From assembly GCF_000300455.3 (NCBI RefSeq), contig NZ_CP007215.2:1240001-1304000 (forward strand): a DNA stretch of 64,000 nucleotides. Reading direction: 5' to 3'. The DNA comes from Kosakonia sacchari SP1 (GTDB lineage: Bacteria; Pseudomonadota; Gammaproteobacteria; Enterobacterales; Enterobacteriaceae). The translations under genes were made by a program, and so were the position numbers. The notes beneath the pieces are model-generated. The model searched no databases and was not told where the DNA came from. It saw only the letters and a list, made by a program, of their open reading frames with translations. Shown piece by piece: positions 21,408 to 32,742 of the stretch (within the stretch, counting starts at the first letter, position 1; each line of letters opens with the position of its first letter).

Positions 21408-22256
21408 CTACACCAGTTTTTTCACCAGCTCTTCGCTATGGCGAATACGCTCCGGCGCATGCTCAAGATCCTGTTGCACCAGCGCCATAAACAGCAAATC
21501 CGTGAGCATCATTTGCGCGCTGGTGGAAGAAATCGCCGCGCTGCGTGTCGCTTGCTCTTCGGCGATGGTGTACAGGCAGTGCGTGGCTCGCTGCTGTAAC
21601 GCGTTCGGCGTGAAGCCGGTTATGGCGAGGATCTTGCCGCCAACGCGCAGTGTCTCATCGGCCGCCATGTTGATTTCACGGCGTTCACCGCTATAAGAGA
21701 CCGGCAGCAACAGATCGCCCGGCTCCATCGCCTGCACGGTTGCCAGCAGCGCATGCATATCCTGCTCGACCACGGCGTTAACGCCGATTTTCATCAGTTT
21801 CCAGCCAAAATTTCGCGCGACCAGCCCGGAAGCGCCGATACCCGTCAGGATAATGCGCCGTGCTTCGCGCAGCAGCCGCACGCTCTCCAGCAGTTTCTCC
21901 TCGCTGTTGACATCGAGCGAGGCATGCATGGCGCTCTGGTACTCTTTAATCAGCTTTTCGCCCACCACCCGCAGCGGATCATCGCCACGGATCTGGTTAT
22001 GCACCGGCACAGACCACGGGTTGCTATTGCTGGCTAACGCCTCGCTGATCGCCAGCTTCATCGCCGGAAAGCCTTTAAAATCCATCTTCTGGGCAAATTT
22101 CACGACGCTTGACTGGCTGACACCTGCTTCGGCGGCCAGTTGTTGCGAACTCAAATGGCGTGCGCGATCGGGGTTTTCCAGCAGAAATTCCGCCAGCTTT
22201 TTATCGCTCTGCGCAAGGCCTGGGTAGCGCTGGCGAATGCGGATTAGACAATTCAT
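21408..22256 (-). CDS. yfhH: RpiR/MurR-family transcriptional regulator YfhH
   Basis: The 282-residue protein has an N-terminal HTH_6 domain (residues about 1-77, LAAEAGVSQSSVVKFAQKMDF) and a C-terminal SIS sugar-phosphate-binding domain (about 125-260, with LTGIGASG and VSYSGERREI). Length equals E. coli YfhH. Members repress or activate sugar-phosphate genes; the ligand of YfhH is not known. It lies between two accessory genes, the lipase (convergent, 35 bp away) and the MFS exporter upstream on the same strand. Confidence 0.92.
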   Translation of the reverse strand: MNCLIRIRQRYPGLAQSDKKLAEFLLENPDRARHLSSQQLAAEAGVSQSSVVKFAQKMDFKGFPAMKLAISEALASNSNPWSVPVHNQIRGDDPLRVVGEKLIKEYQSAMHASLDVNSEEKLLESVRLLREARRIILTGIGASGLVARNFGWKLMKIGVNAVVEQDMHALLATVQAMEPGDLLLPVSYSGERREINMAADETLRVGGKILAITGFTPNALQQRATHCLYTIAEEQATRSAAISSTSAQMMLTDLLFMALVQQDLEHAPERIRHSEELVKKLV

Positions 22257-22386
22257 AAGATCTCCGGGAGCAAACCCATCCGCGATATTTTGCCGATGAA
22301 TGAATTTTATATTCCAGTAATAGATTGCGATTATGAATTAAAAATTCTTTTAGCACAAAATATCCCTGAATGGGTTTTGACAGCGA

Positions 22387-23631
22387 TCAAGAGGATCCGC
22401 TGAGGCCGCGTTGTTTAACCTTCGGTGAATTATCGAGCAGACGAATTGCCGGAATAAAACTGGCACCTGCGCAGGCAATGACCACCGCGATTGCCGAGGC
22501 GATCAGCACGTTGCTGCTACCGAAGTGCGTCGCCAGTGGCCCGGCGGCCAGCTCACCAACCGGAATGGCGATAAATGACCCCATTGCGTCGTAGGCATAA
22601 ACACGTGCCAGCTTCTCCGGCGGGATATGTGTTTGTAATGACTGCGCCCACGCTACGCCGAACAGGCCGAAACTGACGCCTGCGAGGAAAAACGCCGCCA
22701 GCAACCACGCGGTTGAAACATTTTGACTGAGGAGATAGATCGGCACCGCGCATACGGCAACCAGCATCACACCGATAAACAGGTCGCGTCGCGGACGCCA
22801 GCGCAGCGCGAGGAAGGAACCGACAATCAAACCAACGCTCTGCGCGGCGACAATCACTCCCCAACGCGTGCGACCAAACGAGGCATCGGCAATGATCGGG
22901 CCGAGCACCATCACCACCCCGCTGAATGCGGCATTAATAATGGTGAACTGCACGACAATGGCCCACACCCAGGCGCGGCTGATGAACTCTTTCCAGCCAT
23001 CGCGCAGATCTTGCAGGATATTGCTTTGCGCCGCTGTCTCCTGAATGGCTCCCATGCGAATGGCCAGATAAAGCGGAGCCGAGGCGGCAAAGCCCAGCGC
23101 GTCAATCGCCAGGCCCCAGCCAGGCCCGACGGCGCTGGTGAGGATGCCACCGAGCGACGCGCCGACGACCGTTCCGCTATAAATACCAAGCTGGATAAAG
23201 GCATTGGCTTCGCGCAGGTTATGCGCTGGCACCGTTTGTGGTACCAGCGCGGACGACGCCGGCAGCGCGATCCCCGCCGCTGCGCCGTTAATTGTTCCGA
23301 GTATCGCCAGGAGCATCACCGTCGCTGAACCGTCCAGCACCAGCCAGGCGACAACGCCCTGCGAACAGGCTGCGACCAGCGACGACAACACCAGCACCCG
23401 GCTACGTGAATAGCGATCGGCCAGTACGCCGCCCACCAGTAAAAACGCCACGTTAAACAGCGAACGTGCAGCCACCACTATACCGAGCTCGGTGGCGGAA
23501 CCGCCAATGTCCAGTACCGCAAAAGCCAGCGCAATAGGGGCGATGCCGTTACCGAGTACCGTCAGCAGACGGGCAAAAAACAGATGGCGAAACGGGGCAA
23601 AGTGAAAGGCGCGTGTATGTTGTGTTGTCAT
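22387..23631 (-). CDS. MFS transporter of the MFS_3 / EntS-like type
   Basis: The 414-residue protein has about twelve hydrophobic spans and the MFS motif A GGVLADRYSRSRV at residues 67-79 between spans 2 and 3. The N-terminus FRHLFFARLLTVLGNGIAPIALAFAVLD-like pattern is typical of the EntS/macrolide-efflux branch (MFS_3). A role as a proton-driven exporter of a small molecule is likely; the substrate cannot be told. It is absent from this place in E. coli. It sits 130 bp upstream of yfhH on the same strand, so YfhH could be co-transcribed. No siderophore genes are near. Confidence 0.8.
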   Translation of the reverse strand: MTTQHTRAFHFAPFRHLFFARLLTVLGNGIAPIALAFAVLDIGGSATELGIVVAARSLFNVAFLLVGGVLADRYSRSRVLVLSSLVAACSQGVVAWLVLDGSATVMLLAILGTINGAAAGIALPASSALVPQTVPAHNLREANAFIQLGIYSGTVVGASLGGILTSAVGPGWGLAIDALGFAASAPLYLAIRMGAIQETAAQSNILQDLRDGWKEFISRAWVWAIVVQFTIINAAFSGVVMVLGPIIADASFGRTRWGVIVAAQSVGLIVGSFLALRWRPRRDLFIGVMLVAVCAVPIYLLSQNVSTAWLLAAFFLAGVSFGLFGVAWAQSLQTHIPPEKLARVYAYDAMGSFIAIPVGELAAGPLATHFGSSNVLIASAIAVVIACAGASFIPAIRLLDNSPKVKQRGLSGSS

Positions 23632-23824
23632 CAGGATCGCGGTGAATTAAAGGTTCGGGCCAGTGTAAATCATCCCTGGCTGGCTAATATAGCCGCTGAT
23701 TATTACAGGTATCGGTGACCGATTGTTACCGGAAAAGTGAAGGTCTATCTGTTAGGCTATTGAAAGAGCGATCGCCAGAAGGAGAGGCCCGGCGGTCGAA
23801 GGTTAACCAACAGAGGACTCCCAT

Positions 23825-24460
23825 TTGGCTAACAGCGAGCGCCGCGTCGTCTTTTTTGATCTTGATGGAACCCTGCATCAGCAGGATATGTTTGGCACGT
23901 TTCTGCGTTACGTTTTGCGTCATCAGCCGTTAAATGCGTTGCTGGTGCTGCCTTTGTTGCCGGTGATTGCGGGCGGATTATTACTCAAAGGACGCGCCGC
24001 GCGCTGGCCAATGAGCTTGCTGCTGTGGGGCTGCACGTTTGGCCATAGCGAACGCCATCTGAACACGTTGCAGCAGAAATTTGTCAGCTGGTTTCGTGAG
24101 CATGTTACCGCCTTCCCGGTTGTGCAAACGCGGTTAACCAACTACCTGGCGGCATCCGATGCGGATATCTGGTTAATTACCGGCTCGCCGCAGCCGCTGG
24201 TGGAGCAGGTCTATTTTGATACTCCCTGGCTCCCGCGCGTTAATTTGATAGCCAGTCAAATCAGCCGTCGCTACGGTGGTTGGGTGCTGACTATGCGTTG
24301 CCTCGGCCATGAAAAAGTCGCCCAGCTTGAACGCAAAATCGGTACACCGTTGCGCCTCTACAGCGGCTACAGCGACAGCAAGCAAGATAACCCGTTGCTC
24401 TATTTTTGCCAGCACCGCTGGCGCGTGACGCCGCGTGGCGACTTGCAGCAGCTGGAGTAG
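23825..24460 (+). CDS. pgpC: Phosphatidylglycerophosphatase C PgpC (YfhB)
   Basis: The 211-residue HAD-superfamily protein has motif I FFDLDGTLH, motif II LITGSPQ and motif III/IV GYSDSKQDNPLL, with a hydrophobic hairpin (about 36-55) inserted as a membrane anchor. It dephosphorylates phosphatidylglycerol phosphate. The start is TTG at 23825, preceded by AGAGGA; the E. coli gene uses TTG too, and the product ANSERRVVFF matches. The 193 bp before it separates the divergent MFS gene. Confidence 0.92.
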   Translation: MANSERRVVFFDLDGTLHQQDMFGTFLRYVLRHQPLNALLVLPLLPVIAGGLLLKGRAARWPMSLLLWGCTFGHSERHLNTLQQKFVSWFREHVTAFPVVQTRLTNYLAASDADIWLITGSPQPLVEQVYFDTPWLPRVNLIASQISRRYGGWVLTMRCLGHEKVAQLERKIGTPLRLYSGYSDSKQDNPLLYFCQHRWRVTPRGDLQQLE

Positions 24461-24514
24461 TGTCGAACCGATAACGGCTGTGTATAATGCGCTCCGCCTG
24501 AATTACTGGAGTAA

Positions 24515-25030
<516 letters not shown>

Positions 25031-25049
25031 AGCCTGGTGGCGCGAAGCG

Positions 25050-26609
25050 CTAGCGGTTCACTTTCAGCGGGTTTTGCACCAGCGCGTCGGATACCAGTAG
25101 CGGGTTACGCGGAAAAGCTTCATTAGCGGTTAACGCGCTAAAGGGCAGAACGCCATAAGCCGGGCGATTTAGCTCCTCGGTCGATACCGCCGGGTAACTC
25201 TTCGCCAGCTTCAGCGCTTTTGCTGCTTCTTTCTCTTTTTCCAGCAAATAACCGACCAGGCTAATTTCATACTTACGAATATTTTCTACATAGGCATAGG
25301 CTTCATGCCCGCGGGCGTAACCGTACGTCAGCTTGCTGTAGTACTGTTTCTGGCTTAAAAGCGGTAAGCGTTGTTTTACGTCCGCCCAACTGTCCGGGTT
25401 GCCTTTCGTCTTCGCCGTTAATGCACGGGCATCCAGCATATGTGCGTAGCCCATATTGTAAGCCGCCAGCGCGAACCAGATCTTTTCATCCTGCGGAACG
25501 GTGTCCGGCACTTTGCTCATCATGTCCACCAGGTAACGCGCGCCGCCGCTGATGCTTTGCTCGGCATCAGTACGATCGCTTAAACCTAAGCTCTGCGCCG
25601 TATTGCGCGTCAACATCATCAAGCCGCGAACGCCGGTGGGTGAGGTGGCCTGGGAATCCCAGTGTGATTCCTGATAAGAGATGGCCGCTAATAATCGCCA
25701 GTCGATCGCCTGGGCGTATTTTTCAAACAGCGGTTGCAGATCCGGCAGTACGCTATCGACGGCGCGTAAGAAGGTACGCGTGTCGACATAGTCAAAATCC
25801 TCGCCGTGGCCGAGATATTTCTCCTCCAGTCGCGCAAGCGTGCCATCTTCATTCATATTATTAAAAAAATCGAGCATCGCAGCCGACAGCGTATTATCGT
25901 CATCACGCTTGCTAAACCAGGTAACGGGTTGCTCATCGGTAATATCCAGCGCCACCGCCAGCTCGGGATGTACGCGCTGGAACAGGCTAATGGCGACCGA
26001 ATCGGCGACGGTGTAGCTCAGTTTCCCGTCGACCACCTGTTGCAGCAGCGCGGTCGTGCCGAGCTTTTCATCCACTGTCCAGCTTAACTCCGGGTACTTT
26101 TTCTCTTTTATTTCACGCAGATCGTCCAGCGCGACATGACCGGGAGCGATGGTTAACTGGCTGGCATTCACGGATTCCAGCGTGCGCGGTCGATAGCTGC
26201 CCACGCGGTACACCAGTTGCTGAGAAACGGAGTAGTAGACTGGCCCGGTTTGGTAGTTTTTCACCCGCTCGCTGTTGTAGACCAACCCGGCGGCGAGCAT
26301 ATCGGCGTCGTCATTATCAAGGTCGTCAAACAGTTGGCTGATATTCTGCCGTACCGTGACTTTCAGTTTGACGCCAAGGTAATCGGCGAAATGCTGCGCA
26401 AGATCGTAATCCAGCCCATACGTTTTGCCATCAATGGTGTTGTACGTCAGCGGTGTGGCGACCGTACTGACGCGCAGCTCCCCACGAGCTTTGATCGCCG
26501 CGATGCGATTGTCGGCTTTGCCGAACCAGGGGATAGAAGGCCACAGGGCCGCTGCCAGCAGCAGGGTGACAATGCCGATGAGCAGATAATTAATCTTAAA
26601 TTTTTTCAA
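25050..26609 (-). CDS. mltF: Membrane-bound lytic murein transglycosylase F MltF
   Basis: The 519-residue protein has an N-terminal signal/anchor (about residues 8-24), a periplasmic solute-binding-like domain of family 3 (about 44-268) and a C-terminal SLT domain. The catalytic Glu314 sits in [18 protein letters not shown]. It cuts the glycan strand of peptidoglycan with formation of 1,6-anhydromuramic acid. Length is one residue more than E. coli. It is divergent from purL. Confidence 0.95.
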   Translation of the reverse strand: MKKFKINYLLIGIVTLLLAAALWPSIPWFGKADNRIAAIKARGELRVSTVATPLTYNTIDGKTYGLDYDLAQHFADYLGVKLKVTVRQNISQLFDDLDNDDADMLAAGLVYNSERVKNYQTGPVYYSVSQQLVYRVGSYRPRTLESVNASQLTIAPGHVALDDLREIKEKKYPELSWTVDEKLGTTALLQQVVDGKLSYTVADSVAISLFQRVHPELAVALDITDEQPVTWFSKRDDDNTLSAAMLDFFNNMNEDGTLARLEEKYLGHGEDFDYVDTRTFLRAVDSVLPDLQPLFEKYAQAIDWRLLAAISYQESHWDSQATSPTGVRGLMMLTRNTAQSLGLSDRTDAEQSISGGARYLVDMMSKVPDTVPQDEKIWFALAAYNMGYAHMLDARALTAKTKGNPDSWADVKQRLPLLSQKQYYSKLTYGYARGHEAYAYVENIRKYEISLVGYLLEKEKEAAKALKLAKSYPAVSTEELNRPAYGVLPFSALTANEAFPRNPLLVSDALVQNPLKVNR

Positions 26610-26774
26610 GGAGTTAATTCTCTGCGCCGTGCTTTGCCTCAGAAGGTTCTCGTGATGATAACAGTAAGGTTTGTCGGTGATTGAGCGGCATTCTGCGCAA
26701 CAAAACGCCAGTTGGCAACTAATTAGAGCATTCGGCGACAGCTATTGTTAAAAATTGACGGCGATTTTATTTCG

Positions 26775-26813
26775 ACGCAAACGGTTTCGTCGGCGCGCAG
26801 GATTCTCTATAAT
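26775..26813 (+). promoter_or_regulatory. PurR operator and promoter of purL
   Basis: ACGCAAACGGTTTCGT at 26775-26790 matches the PurR operator pattern (ACGCAAACGTTTnCGT). A perfect TATAAT -10 lies at 26808-26813, and the weak -35 (TTTCGT, 17-bp spacing) is covered by the operator. Purine-dependent repression of purL is expected. Confidence 0.85.
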
Positions 26814-26881
26814 GACGCCCGTTTTCCCCTGGTGCACACTTAAAGCGTCCCCGACGCTTCGTAATCGAAGACGAGAGACTT

Positions 26882-29800
26882 ATGATGGAAATTCTGCGTG
26901 GTTCGCCTGCATTGTCCGCTTTCCGTATCAACAAACTGCTGGCACGTTTTCAGGCTGCCAACCTCCCGGTAAGCAACATTTACGCCGAATACGCTCACTT
27001 CGCCGATCTCAATGATGGGCTGACAGAAGATGAATACGCGCGGCTCCAGCGTCTGCTGAAATACGGCCCAAGCCTTAGCAGCCATACCCCGACCGGAAAA
27101 TTACTGCTCGTCACTCCTCGTCCCGGCACCATCTCTCCCTGGTCTTCTAAAGCCACCGATATCGCTCACAACTGCGGCCTCAACAAAATCAATCGCCTTG
27201 AGCGCGGCCTCGCCTATTACGTTGAGGCAAGCGGGCTGACTGACGCTCAGTGGAACGACGTTGCCGCAGAGCTGCATGACCGCATGATGGAGAGCGTATT
27301 CACCTCACAAGCAGACGCCGAACGCCTGTTTGAGCACCATCAGCCTGCGCCGGTACAGAGCGTGGACCTGCTCGGTGAAGGCCGTCAGGCGCTGATTGAC
27401 GCCAACCTGCGTCTGGGGCTTGCGCTGGCGGAAGACGAAATCGACTACCTGCAAGAAGCGTTTACCCGCCTGGGGCGCAATCCGAACGACATCGAGCTTT
27501 ATATGTTCGCGCAGGCGAACTCTGAGCACTGCCGCCACAAAATTTTCAACGCCGACTGGGTGATTGATGGCAAGCAGCAGCCGAAGTCGCTGTTCAAAAT
27601 GATCAAAAACACCTTCGAGCAAACGCCGGATTTCGTGCTGTCGGCCTATAAAGATAACGCCGCGGTGATGGAAGGTTCCGAGGTGGGCCGCTTCTTCGCC
27701 GATCGCGGGGAAGGGCGTTACGACTACCATCAGGAACCGGCGCATATTCTTATGAAAGTGGAAACCCACAACCACCCGACGGCGATTTCGCCGTGGCCGG
27801 GTGCGGCGACAGGCTCCGGCGGCGAGATCCGCGACGAAGGCGCAACTGGCCGTGGCGCGAAGCCAAAAGCGGGGCTGGTGGGCTTTTCTGTTTCCAACCT
27901 GCGTATTCCGGGCTTTGAACAGCCGTGGGAAGAGGATTTCGGTAAACCGGATCGTATCGTCACGGCGCTGGATATCATGACCGATGGCCCGCTGGGCGGC
28001 GCGGCGTTCAACAATGAATTTGGTCGTCCAGCGCTGAACGGCTACTTCCGTACTTATGAAGAGAAAGTGAATAGCCACAACGGCGAAGAGCTGCGCGGCT
28101 ACCACAAACCGATCATGCTGGCGGGCGGCATCGGCAACATCCGTGCCGATCACGTGCAGAAAGGTGAAATCACCGTTGGCGCGAAACTGATCGTGCTGGG
28201 TGGCCCGGCGATGAATATCGGTCTGGGCGGCGGCGCGGCGTCGTCAATGGCTTCTGGTCAGTCCGACGCCGATCTCGATTTTGCCTCCGTACAGCGCGAC
28301 AACCCGGAGATGGAGCGTCGTTGCCAGGAGGTTATCGACCGCTGCTGGCAGCTGGGCGATGCCAACCCAATCCTCTTTATTCACGACGTTGGCGCGGGTG
28401 GTCTTTCTAACGCCATGCCGGAGCTGGTGAGCGATGGTGGGCGCGGTGGCCGTTTTGAGCTGCGCGATATTCTGAGCGATGAGCCGGGAATGAGCCCGCT
28501 GGAAATCTGGTGTAACGAATCGCAGGAGCGCTATGTGCTGGCAGTTGCCGCCGATCAACTGGCGCTGTTTGACGAGTTGTGCCGCCGCGAGCGCGCGCCT
28601 TACGCTGTGATTGGTGAAGCGACGCAAGCGCAGCACCTGACGCTCAACGATAATCACTTTAACGATCAGCCGATAGACATGCCGCTGGATGTGTTGCTGG
28701 GTAAAACGCCGAAGATGACCCGCGACGTCTCGTCTCGTCAGGCGGCTGGCGAAGCGCTGAACGTGCAGGGCATTTCCATTGCCGATGCGGTTAACCGCGT
28801 GCTGCACCTGCCAACCGTGGCAGAAAAAACCTTCCTTGTGACCATCGGCGACCGCACGGTGACCGGTATGGTCGCGCGTGATCAAATGGTGGGGCCGTGG
28901 CAGATCCCGGTGGCGAACTGCGCGGTAACGACCGCCAGCCTCGACAGCTACTACGGTGAAGCGATGGCACTGGGCGAACGTGCGCCGGTTGCGCTGCTGG
29001 ACTTCGCTGCTTCCGCCCGTCTGGCGGTGGGTGAAGCGCTCACTAACATCGCCGCGACGCAGATTGGCGATATCAAACGCATTAAGCTGTCGGCAAACTG
29101 GATGGCCGCTGCCGGGCATCCAGGCGAAGACGCCGGGCTGTATGCCGCCGTGAAAGCGGTGGGTGAAGAGCTTTGTCCGGCTCTGGGGCTGACGATTCCG
29201 GTGGGCAAAGACTCAATGTCGATGAAAACCCGCTGGCAGGAAGGCAGCGAGCAGCGCGAAATGACCTCGCCGCTGTCACTGGTCATCACCGCGTTTGCCC
29301 GTGTTGAAGATGTCCGCGGCACGGTTACTCCGCAGCTTTCCACGGAAGATAACGCCCTGCTGCTGATTGACCTGGGTAATGGCAATAACGCGCTGGGCGC
29401 CACTGCGCTGGCCCAGGTTTACCGTCAATTGGGTGATAAACCAGCCGATGTGCGTAATGTCGAACAACTGAAAGGTTTTTTTGATGCTATCCAGGCGCTG
29501 GTGGCGGACCGTAAACTGCTGGCCTATCACGATCGCTCCGATGGCGGCTTGCTGGTTACGTTGGCAGAGATGGCCTTTACCGGTCACTGTGGTATCAACG
29601 TTGATATCGCGTCTCTGGGCCAGGATCGTCTGGCGGCGTTATTTAATGAAGAGCTGGGCGCGGTGATTCAGGTGCGCGCGGCCGATCGCGAAGCGGTAGA
29701 AAGCGTGCTGACGGCTTACGGCTTGGGTGATTGCGTTCACTATCTTGGTAGTGCTGTCGTAGGCGATCGCTTTGTCATTGAAGCTGATGGTCAGGCGGTG

Positions 29801-30769
29801 TTCAGCGAAAGCCGCACTCAGCTGCGTATGTGGTGGGCGGAAACCACCTGGCAGATGCAGCGCCTGCGTGATAACCCGGAGTGTGCGGATCAGGAGCATC
29901 AGGCGAAAGCCAATGACAACGATCCGGGCCTCAACGTGAAACTCTCTTTTGATATCAACGACGATATCGCCGCGCCGTTCATTGCTACCGGCGCACGGCC
30001 GAAAGTGGCTGTGCTGCGTGAACAAGGCGTTAACTCGCACGTTGAAATGGCTGCTGCGTTCCATCGCGCCGGTTTTGATGCCATTGACGTGCATATGAGC
30101 GACTTGCTGGCAGGGCGCACTGGCCTTGAGCATTTCCAGGCGCTGGTGGCCTGCGGCGGCTTCTCGTATGGCGATGTGCTGGGTGCGGGCGAGGGTTGGG
30201 CGAAATCGATTCTGTTCAACGAACGCGTGCGCGATGAGTTCGAAACCTTCTTCCACCGTCCGCAAACACTGGCGCTGGGCGTGTGTAACGGTTGTCAGAT
30301 GATGTCTAACCTGCGTGAACTGATCCCGGGGAGCGAGCTGTGGCCGCGCTTTGTGCGTAACCACTCTGACCGCTTTGAAGCGCGCTTCAGCCTGGTGGAA
30401 GTGACGCAAAGCCCGTCGCTGCTGTTGAGCGGTATGGTTGGCTCGCAGATGCCAATCGCCGTTTCCCATGGCGAAGGTCGCGTGGAAGTGCGTGATGGCG
30501 CGCATCTGGCGCAGCTGGAAAGCAAAGGGCTGGTGGCGTTGCGCTACGTCGATAACAGCGGGGCCGTGACGGAAACTTACCCGGCGAACCCGAACGGCTC
30601 ACCGAACGGCATTACGGCTGTCACCAGCGAAAGCGGGCGCGTAACTATTATGATGCCGCACCCGGAGCGCGTATTCCGCACTGTTTCCAACTCCTGGCAC
30701 CCGGAAAACTGGGGCGAAGATAGCCCGTGGATGCGTATATTCCGCAACGCCCGTAAACAACTGGGTTAA
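26882..30769 (+). CDS. purL: Phosphoribosylformylglycinamidine synthase PurL
   Basis: The 1295-residue enzyme has the same length as E. coli PurL. It contains an N-terminal domain, the FGAM synthetase core with ATP-binding segments ([21 protein letters not shown]), and a C-terminal class-I glutaminase with nucleophile motif LGVCNGCQM and the HGEGR and MMPHPER segments. It converts FGAR to FGAM using ATP and glutamine in purine synthesis. A PurR box precedes it and a strong terminator follows. Confidence 0.98.
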   Translation: MMEILRGSPALSAFRINKLLARFQAANLPVSNIYAEYAHFADLNDGLTEDEYARLQRLLKYGPSLSSHTPTGKLLLVTPRPGTISPWSSKATDIAHNCGLNKINRLERGLAYYVEASGLTDAQWNDVAAELHDRMMESVFTSQADAERLFEHHQPAPVQSVDLLGEGRQALIDANLRLGLALAEDEIDYLQEAFTRLGRNPNDIELYMFAQANSEHCRHKIFNADWVIDGKQQPKSLFKMIKNTFEQTPDFVLSAYKDNAAVMEGSEVGRFFADRGEGRYDYHQEPAHILMKVETHNHPTAISPWPGAATGSGGEIRDEGATGRGAKPKAGLVGFSVSNLRIPGFEQPWEEDFGKPDRIVTALDIMTDGPLGGAAFNNEFGRPALNGYFRTYEEKVNSHNGEELRGYHKPIMLAGGIGNIRADHVQKGEITVGAKLIVLGGPAMNIGLGGGAASSMASGQSDADLDFASVQRDNPEMERRCQEVIDRCWQLGDANPILFIHDVGAGGLSNAMPELVSDGGRGGRFELRDILSDEPGMSPLEIWCNESQERYVLAVAADQLALFDELCRRERAPYAVIGEATQAQHLTLNDNHFNDQPIDMPLDVLLGKTPKMTRDVSSRQAAGEALNVQGISIADAVNRVLHLPTVAEKTFLVTIGDRTVTGMVARDQMVGPWQIPVANCAVTTASLDSYYGEAMALGERAPVALLDFAASARLAVGEALTNIAATQIGDIKRIKLSANWMAAAGHPGEDAGLYAAVKAVGEELCPALGLTIPVGKDSMSMKTRWQEGSEQREMTSPLSLVITAFARVEDVRGTVTPQLSTEDNALLLIDLGNGNNALGATALAQVYRQLGDKPADVRNVEQLKGFFDAIQALVADRKLLAYHDRSDGGLLVTLAEMAFTGHCGINVDIASLGQDRLAALFNEELGAVIQVRAADREAVESVLTAYGLGDCVHYLGSAVVGDRFVIEADGQAVFSESRTQLRMWWAETTWQMQRLRDNPECADQEHQAKANDNDPGLNVKLSFDINDDIAAPFIATGARPKVAVLREQGVNSHVEMAAAFHRAGFDAIDVHMSDLLAGRTGLEHFQALVACGGFSYGDVLGAGEGWAKSILFNERVRDEFETFFHRPQTLALGVCNGCQMMSNLRELIPGSELWPRFVRNHSDRFEARFSLVEVTQSPSLLLSGMVGSQMPIAVSHGEGRVEVRDGAHLAQLESKGLVALRYVDNSGAVTETYPANPNGSPNGITAVTSESGRVTIMMPHPERVFRTVSNSWHPENWGEDSPWMRIFRNARKQLG

Positions 30770-30786
30770 TTTCGCCATTATCAATA

Positions 30787-30818
30787 AGCCCTCTTCTTTG
30801 TAAGAGGGCTTTTTTTTC
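30787..30818 (+). terminator. Rho-independent terminator of purL
   Basis: Stem AGCCCTCTT / AAGAGGGCT with loop CTTTGT is followed by a run of seven or more T, 18 bases after the purL stop. Confidence 0.92.
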
Positions 30819-30831
30819 ACCTGAGCAAAAG

Positions 30832-30945
30832 TGTCGGCATTTCCCGACATAAGGTATCAAGCGGTGTCTCCAAAAAGCGACATTTAATTTATTGATTATA
30901 AATACTTTATTTTTGATGCTATCAGTGTGTTGCTGAATAGCGACA
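30832..30945 (+). promoter_or_regulatory. Three GlrR activator sites upstream of glmY
   Basis: Three sites of the form TGTC-N10-GACA are present: 30832-30849 (perfect), 30865-30882 (perfect) and 30928-30945 (TGTT-N10-GACA). E. coli glmY has three GlrR sites of this kind upstream of its sigma-54 promoter. The product of glrR, four genes on, would bind here. Confidence 0.88.
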
Positions 30946-31002
30946 GGTTGTTGAAATGATAAGCACATCACATTTTAATTTTTAAAATATAAAATTCATT
31001 AT

Positions 31003-31049
31003 AATCAATTGGTTAAGATATTTATTGGCATGTTGGCACAATATCTGCA
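31003..31049 (+). promoter_or_regulatory. IHF site and sigma-54 promoter of glmY
   Basis: AATCAATTGGTTA at 31003-31015 fits the IHF consensus exactly. TTGGCAC (-24) and TCTGCA (-12) follow, with GG at 31035-31036 and GC at 31047-31048 ten bases apart, and the RNA start expected near 31060. CATAAT at 31048-31053 could serve as an overlapping sigma-70 -10, as known in E. coli. Confidence 0.85.
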
Positions 31050-31060
31050 TAATATTAAGC

Positions 31061-31245
31061 AGTGGCTCATTCACCTTCTTATGTCAGCCCCTTCGGGACG
31101 CGCTACATAAACTTCGAATGACGCACGTAAAGGTGCCTGCCGTCCACCTGCTGATTATTGCACTGCTTTATCAGACATCGGGCGAAACGTCGAGTTAGGC
31201 ACCGCCTAATTTCATAACAAAGCCGGGTTAATACCCGGCTTTGTT
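31061..31245 (+). ncRNA. glmY: Small RNA GlmY
   Basis: The 185-base segment starts AGTGGCTCATTCACC and contains the internal hairpins CAGCCCCTTCGGGAC and AAGGTGCCTGCCGTC, the conserved stretch GGGCGAAACGTCGAGTTAGG, and a terminal hairpin AACAAAGCCGGG / CCCGGCTTTGTT at 31216-31245. It matches E. coli GlmY in order and position between purL and glrK. GlmY sequesters the adaptor RapZ, sparing GlmZ and so raising glucosamine-6-phosphate synthase (GlmS). The T-tract after the last stem is modest (GTTTC). Confidence 0.93.
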
Positions 31246-31305
31246 GTTTCTGGCTTTTGGTAAATCAGTTAGCATCTCCCTATCTTTTTTTGCGAGAGAA
31301 CTGCA

Positions 31306-32742
31306 TTGAAACGCTGGCCTGTTTTCCCCCGCTCGCTTCGCCAACTGGTCATGATGGCGTTTTTGTTAATTCTGTTGCCGCTGCTGGTACTGGCGTGGCA
31401 GGCGTGGCAAAGCCTGAACGCACTTAGCGCACAGGCGTTGCAGACCAACCGCACAACGTTGATTGACGCGCGTCGCAGTGAAGCAATGACCAATGCCGCA
31501 CTGGAAATGGAGCGTAGCTACCGGCAGTATTGCGTGCTGGATGACGCTACCCTGGCGCGCGTGTACCAGAATCAGCGTAAGCGCTATAGCGAGATGCTTG
31601 ATGCCCACGCGGGCGTGCTCCCTGACGATAAACTTTACCAGGCGCTGCGCCAGGATTTAAACGCGCTCGCCCAGTTGCAGTGTAAAAATAGCGGCCCATC
31701 TGCCGAGGCCTCTGCGCAGCTTGAGGCGTTTGCCGCCGCCAATACCGAGATGGTGCAATCGACACGTGCGGTGGTCTTTTCCCGCGGGCAGCAACTTCAA
31801 CTGGAAATTGCCGAACGCGGCCAGTTTTTCGGCTGGCAGGCGCTGGTACTTTTCCTGGTAAGCCTGGGGCTGGTGCTGCTATTTACTCGTATGATCATCG
31901 GCCCGGTGAAGGGCATTGAGCGGATGATTAATCGCTTAGGCGAGGGGAGAACCCTGGGACGCAGCGTGGTCTTTAAAGGCCCGCGAGAGCTGCGTTATGT
32001 TGGCGAACGGATCCTCTGGCTGAGCGAAAGACTCGCCTGGCTTGAATCACAGCGCCATCAATTCTTACGCCATCTTTCCCACGAGCTAAAAACGCCGCTC
32101 GCCAGTATGCGCGAAGGCACCGAGCTGCTTGCCGATCAGGTTGTCGGACCGCTGACGGTGGAACAGAAAGAGGTGGTGGAGATCCTTGATGCCAGCAGCC
32201 GTAATCTGCAAAAACTGATTGAGCAGTTGCTGGATTACAACCGCAAGCTGGCCGAAGGTTCGGTGGAGCTTGAAACCGTTGAACTCGCGCCACTGGTAGA
32301 AATGGTGATCTCTGCCCACAGTTTGCCGGCGCGAGCTAAAATGATGCATACCGATGTCGCCCTTGATGTGGCGACCTGCCAGGCCGAACCGATGTTGCTG
32401 ATGAGCGTGCTGGATAATCTTTACTCCAACGCGGTGCACTATGGTGCTGAATCCGGTAACATTTCTCTGCACAGCTATACTGCCAACGCGCGGCTCTGTA
32501 TCGAAGTGGCAAATACCGGTACGCCGATCCCTGAAACGGAGCGTGAAATGATCTTTGAACCGTTCTTTCAGGGTAGCCACCAGCGAAAAGGAGCGGTGAA
32601 AGGCAGCGGGTTAGGGCTAAGCATTGCCAGAGACTGCATTCGCCGTATGCAAGGCGAACTGCATCTGGTGGCGAGCAGCAAAGCTGATGTCTGTTTCCGT
32701 ATTGAGCTCCCTCTCAATGCGCCGGAAAAATCCACTCAATGA
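31306..32742 (+). CDS. glrK: Sensor histidine kinase GlrK (QseE)
   Basis: The 478-residue inner-membrane kinase has two spans (about residues 13-30 and 176-197) around a periplasmic domain, a HAMP-like linker, the phosphoacceptor His259 in HLSHELKTP, and ATPase boxes (NLYSNAVHYG, GSGLGLSIA). The start is TTG at 31306, giving MKRWPVFPRS; E. coli also uses TTG. It phosphorylates GlrR and thereby controls glmY just upstream. Its stop overlaps the qseG start (ATGA). Confidence 0.95.
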   Translation: MKRWPVFPRSLRQLVMMAFLLILLPLLVLAWQAWQSLNALSAQALQTNRTTLIDARRSEAMTNAALEMERSYRQYCVLDDATLARVYQNQRKRYSEMLDAHAGVLPDDKLYQALRQDLNALAQLQCKNSGPSAEASAQLEAFAAANTEMVQSTRAVVFSRGQQLQLEIAERGQFFGWQALVLFLVSLGLVLLFTRMIIGPVKGIERMINRLGEGRTLGRSVVFKGPRELRYVGERILWLSERLAWLESQRHQFLRHLSHELKTPLASMREGTELLADQVVGPLTVEQKEVVEILDASSRNLQKLIEQLLDYNRKLAEGSVELETVELAPLVEMVISAHSLPARAKMMHTDVALDVATCQAEPMLLMSVLDNLYSNAVHYGAESGNISLHSYTANARLCIEVANTGTPIPETEREMIFEPFFQGSHQRKGAVKGSGLGLSIARDCIRRMQGELHLVASSKADVCFRIELPLNAPEKSTQ

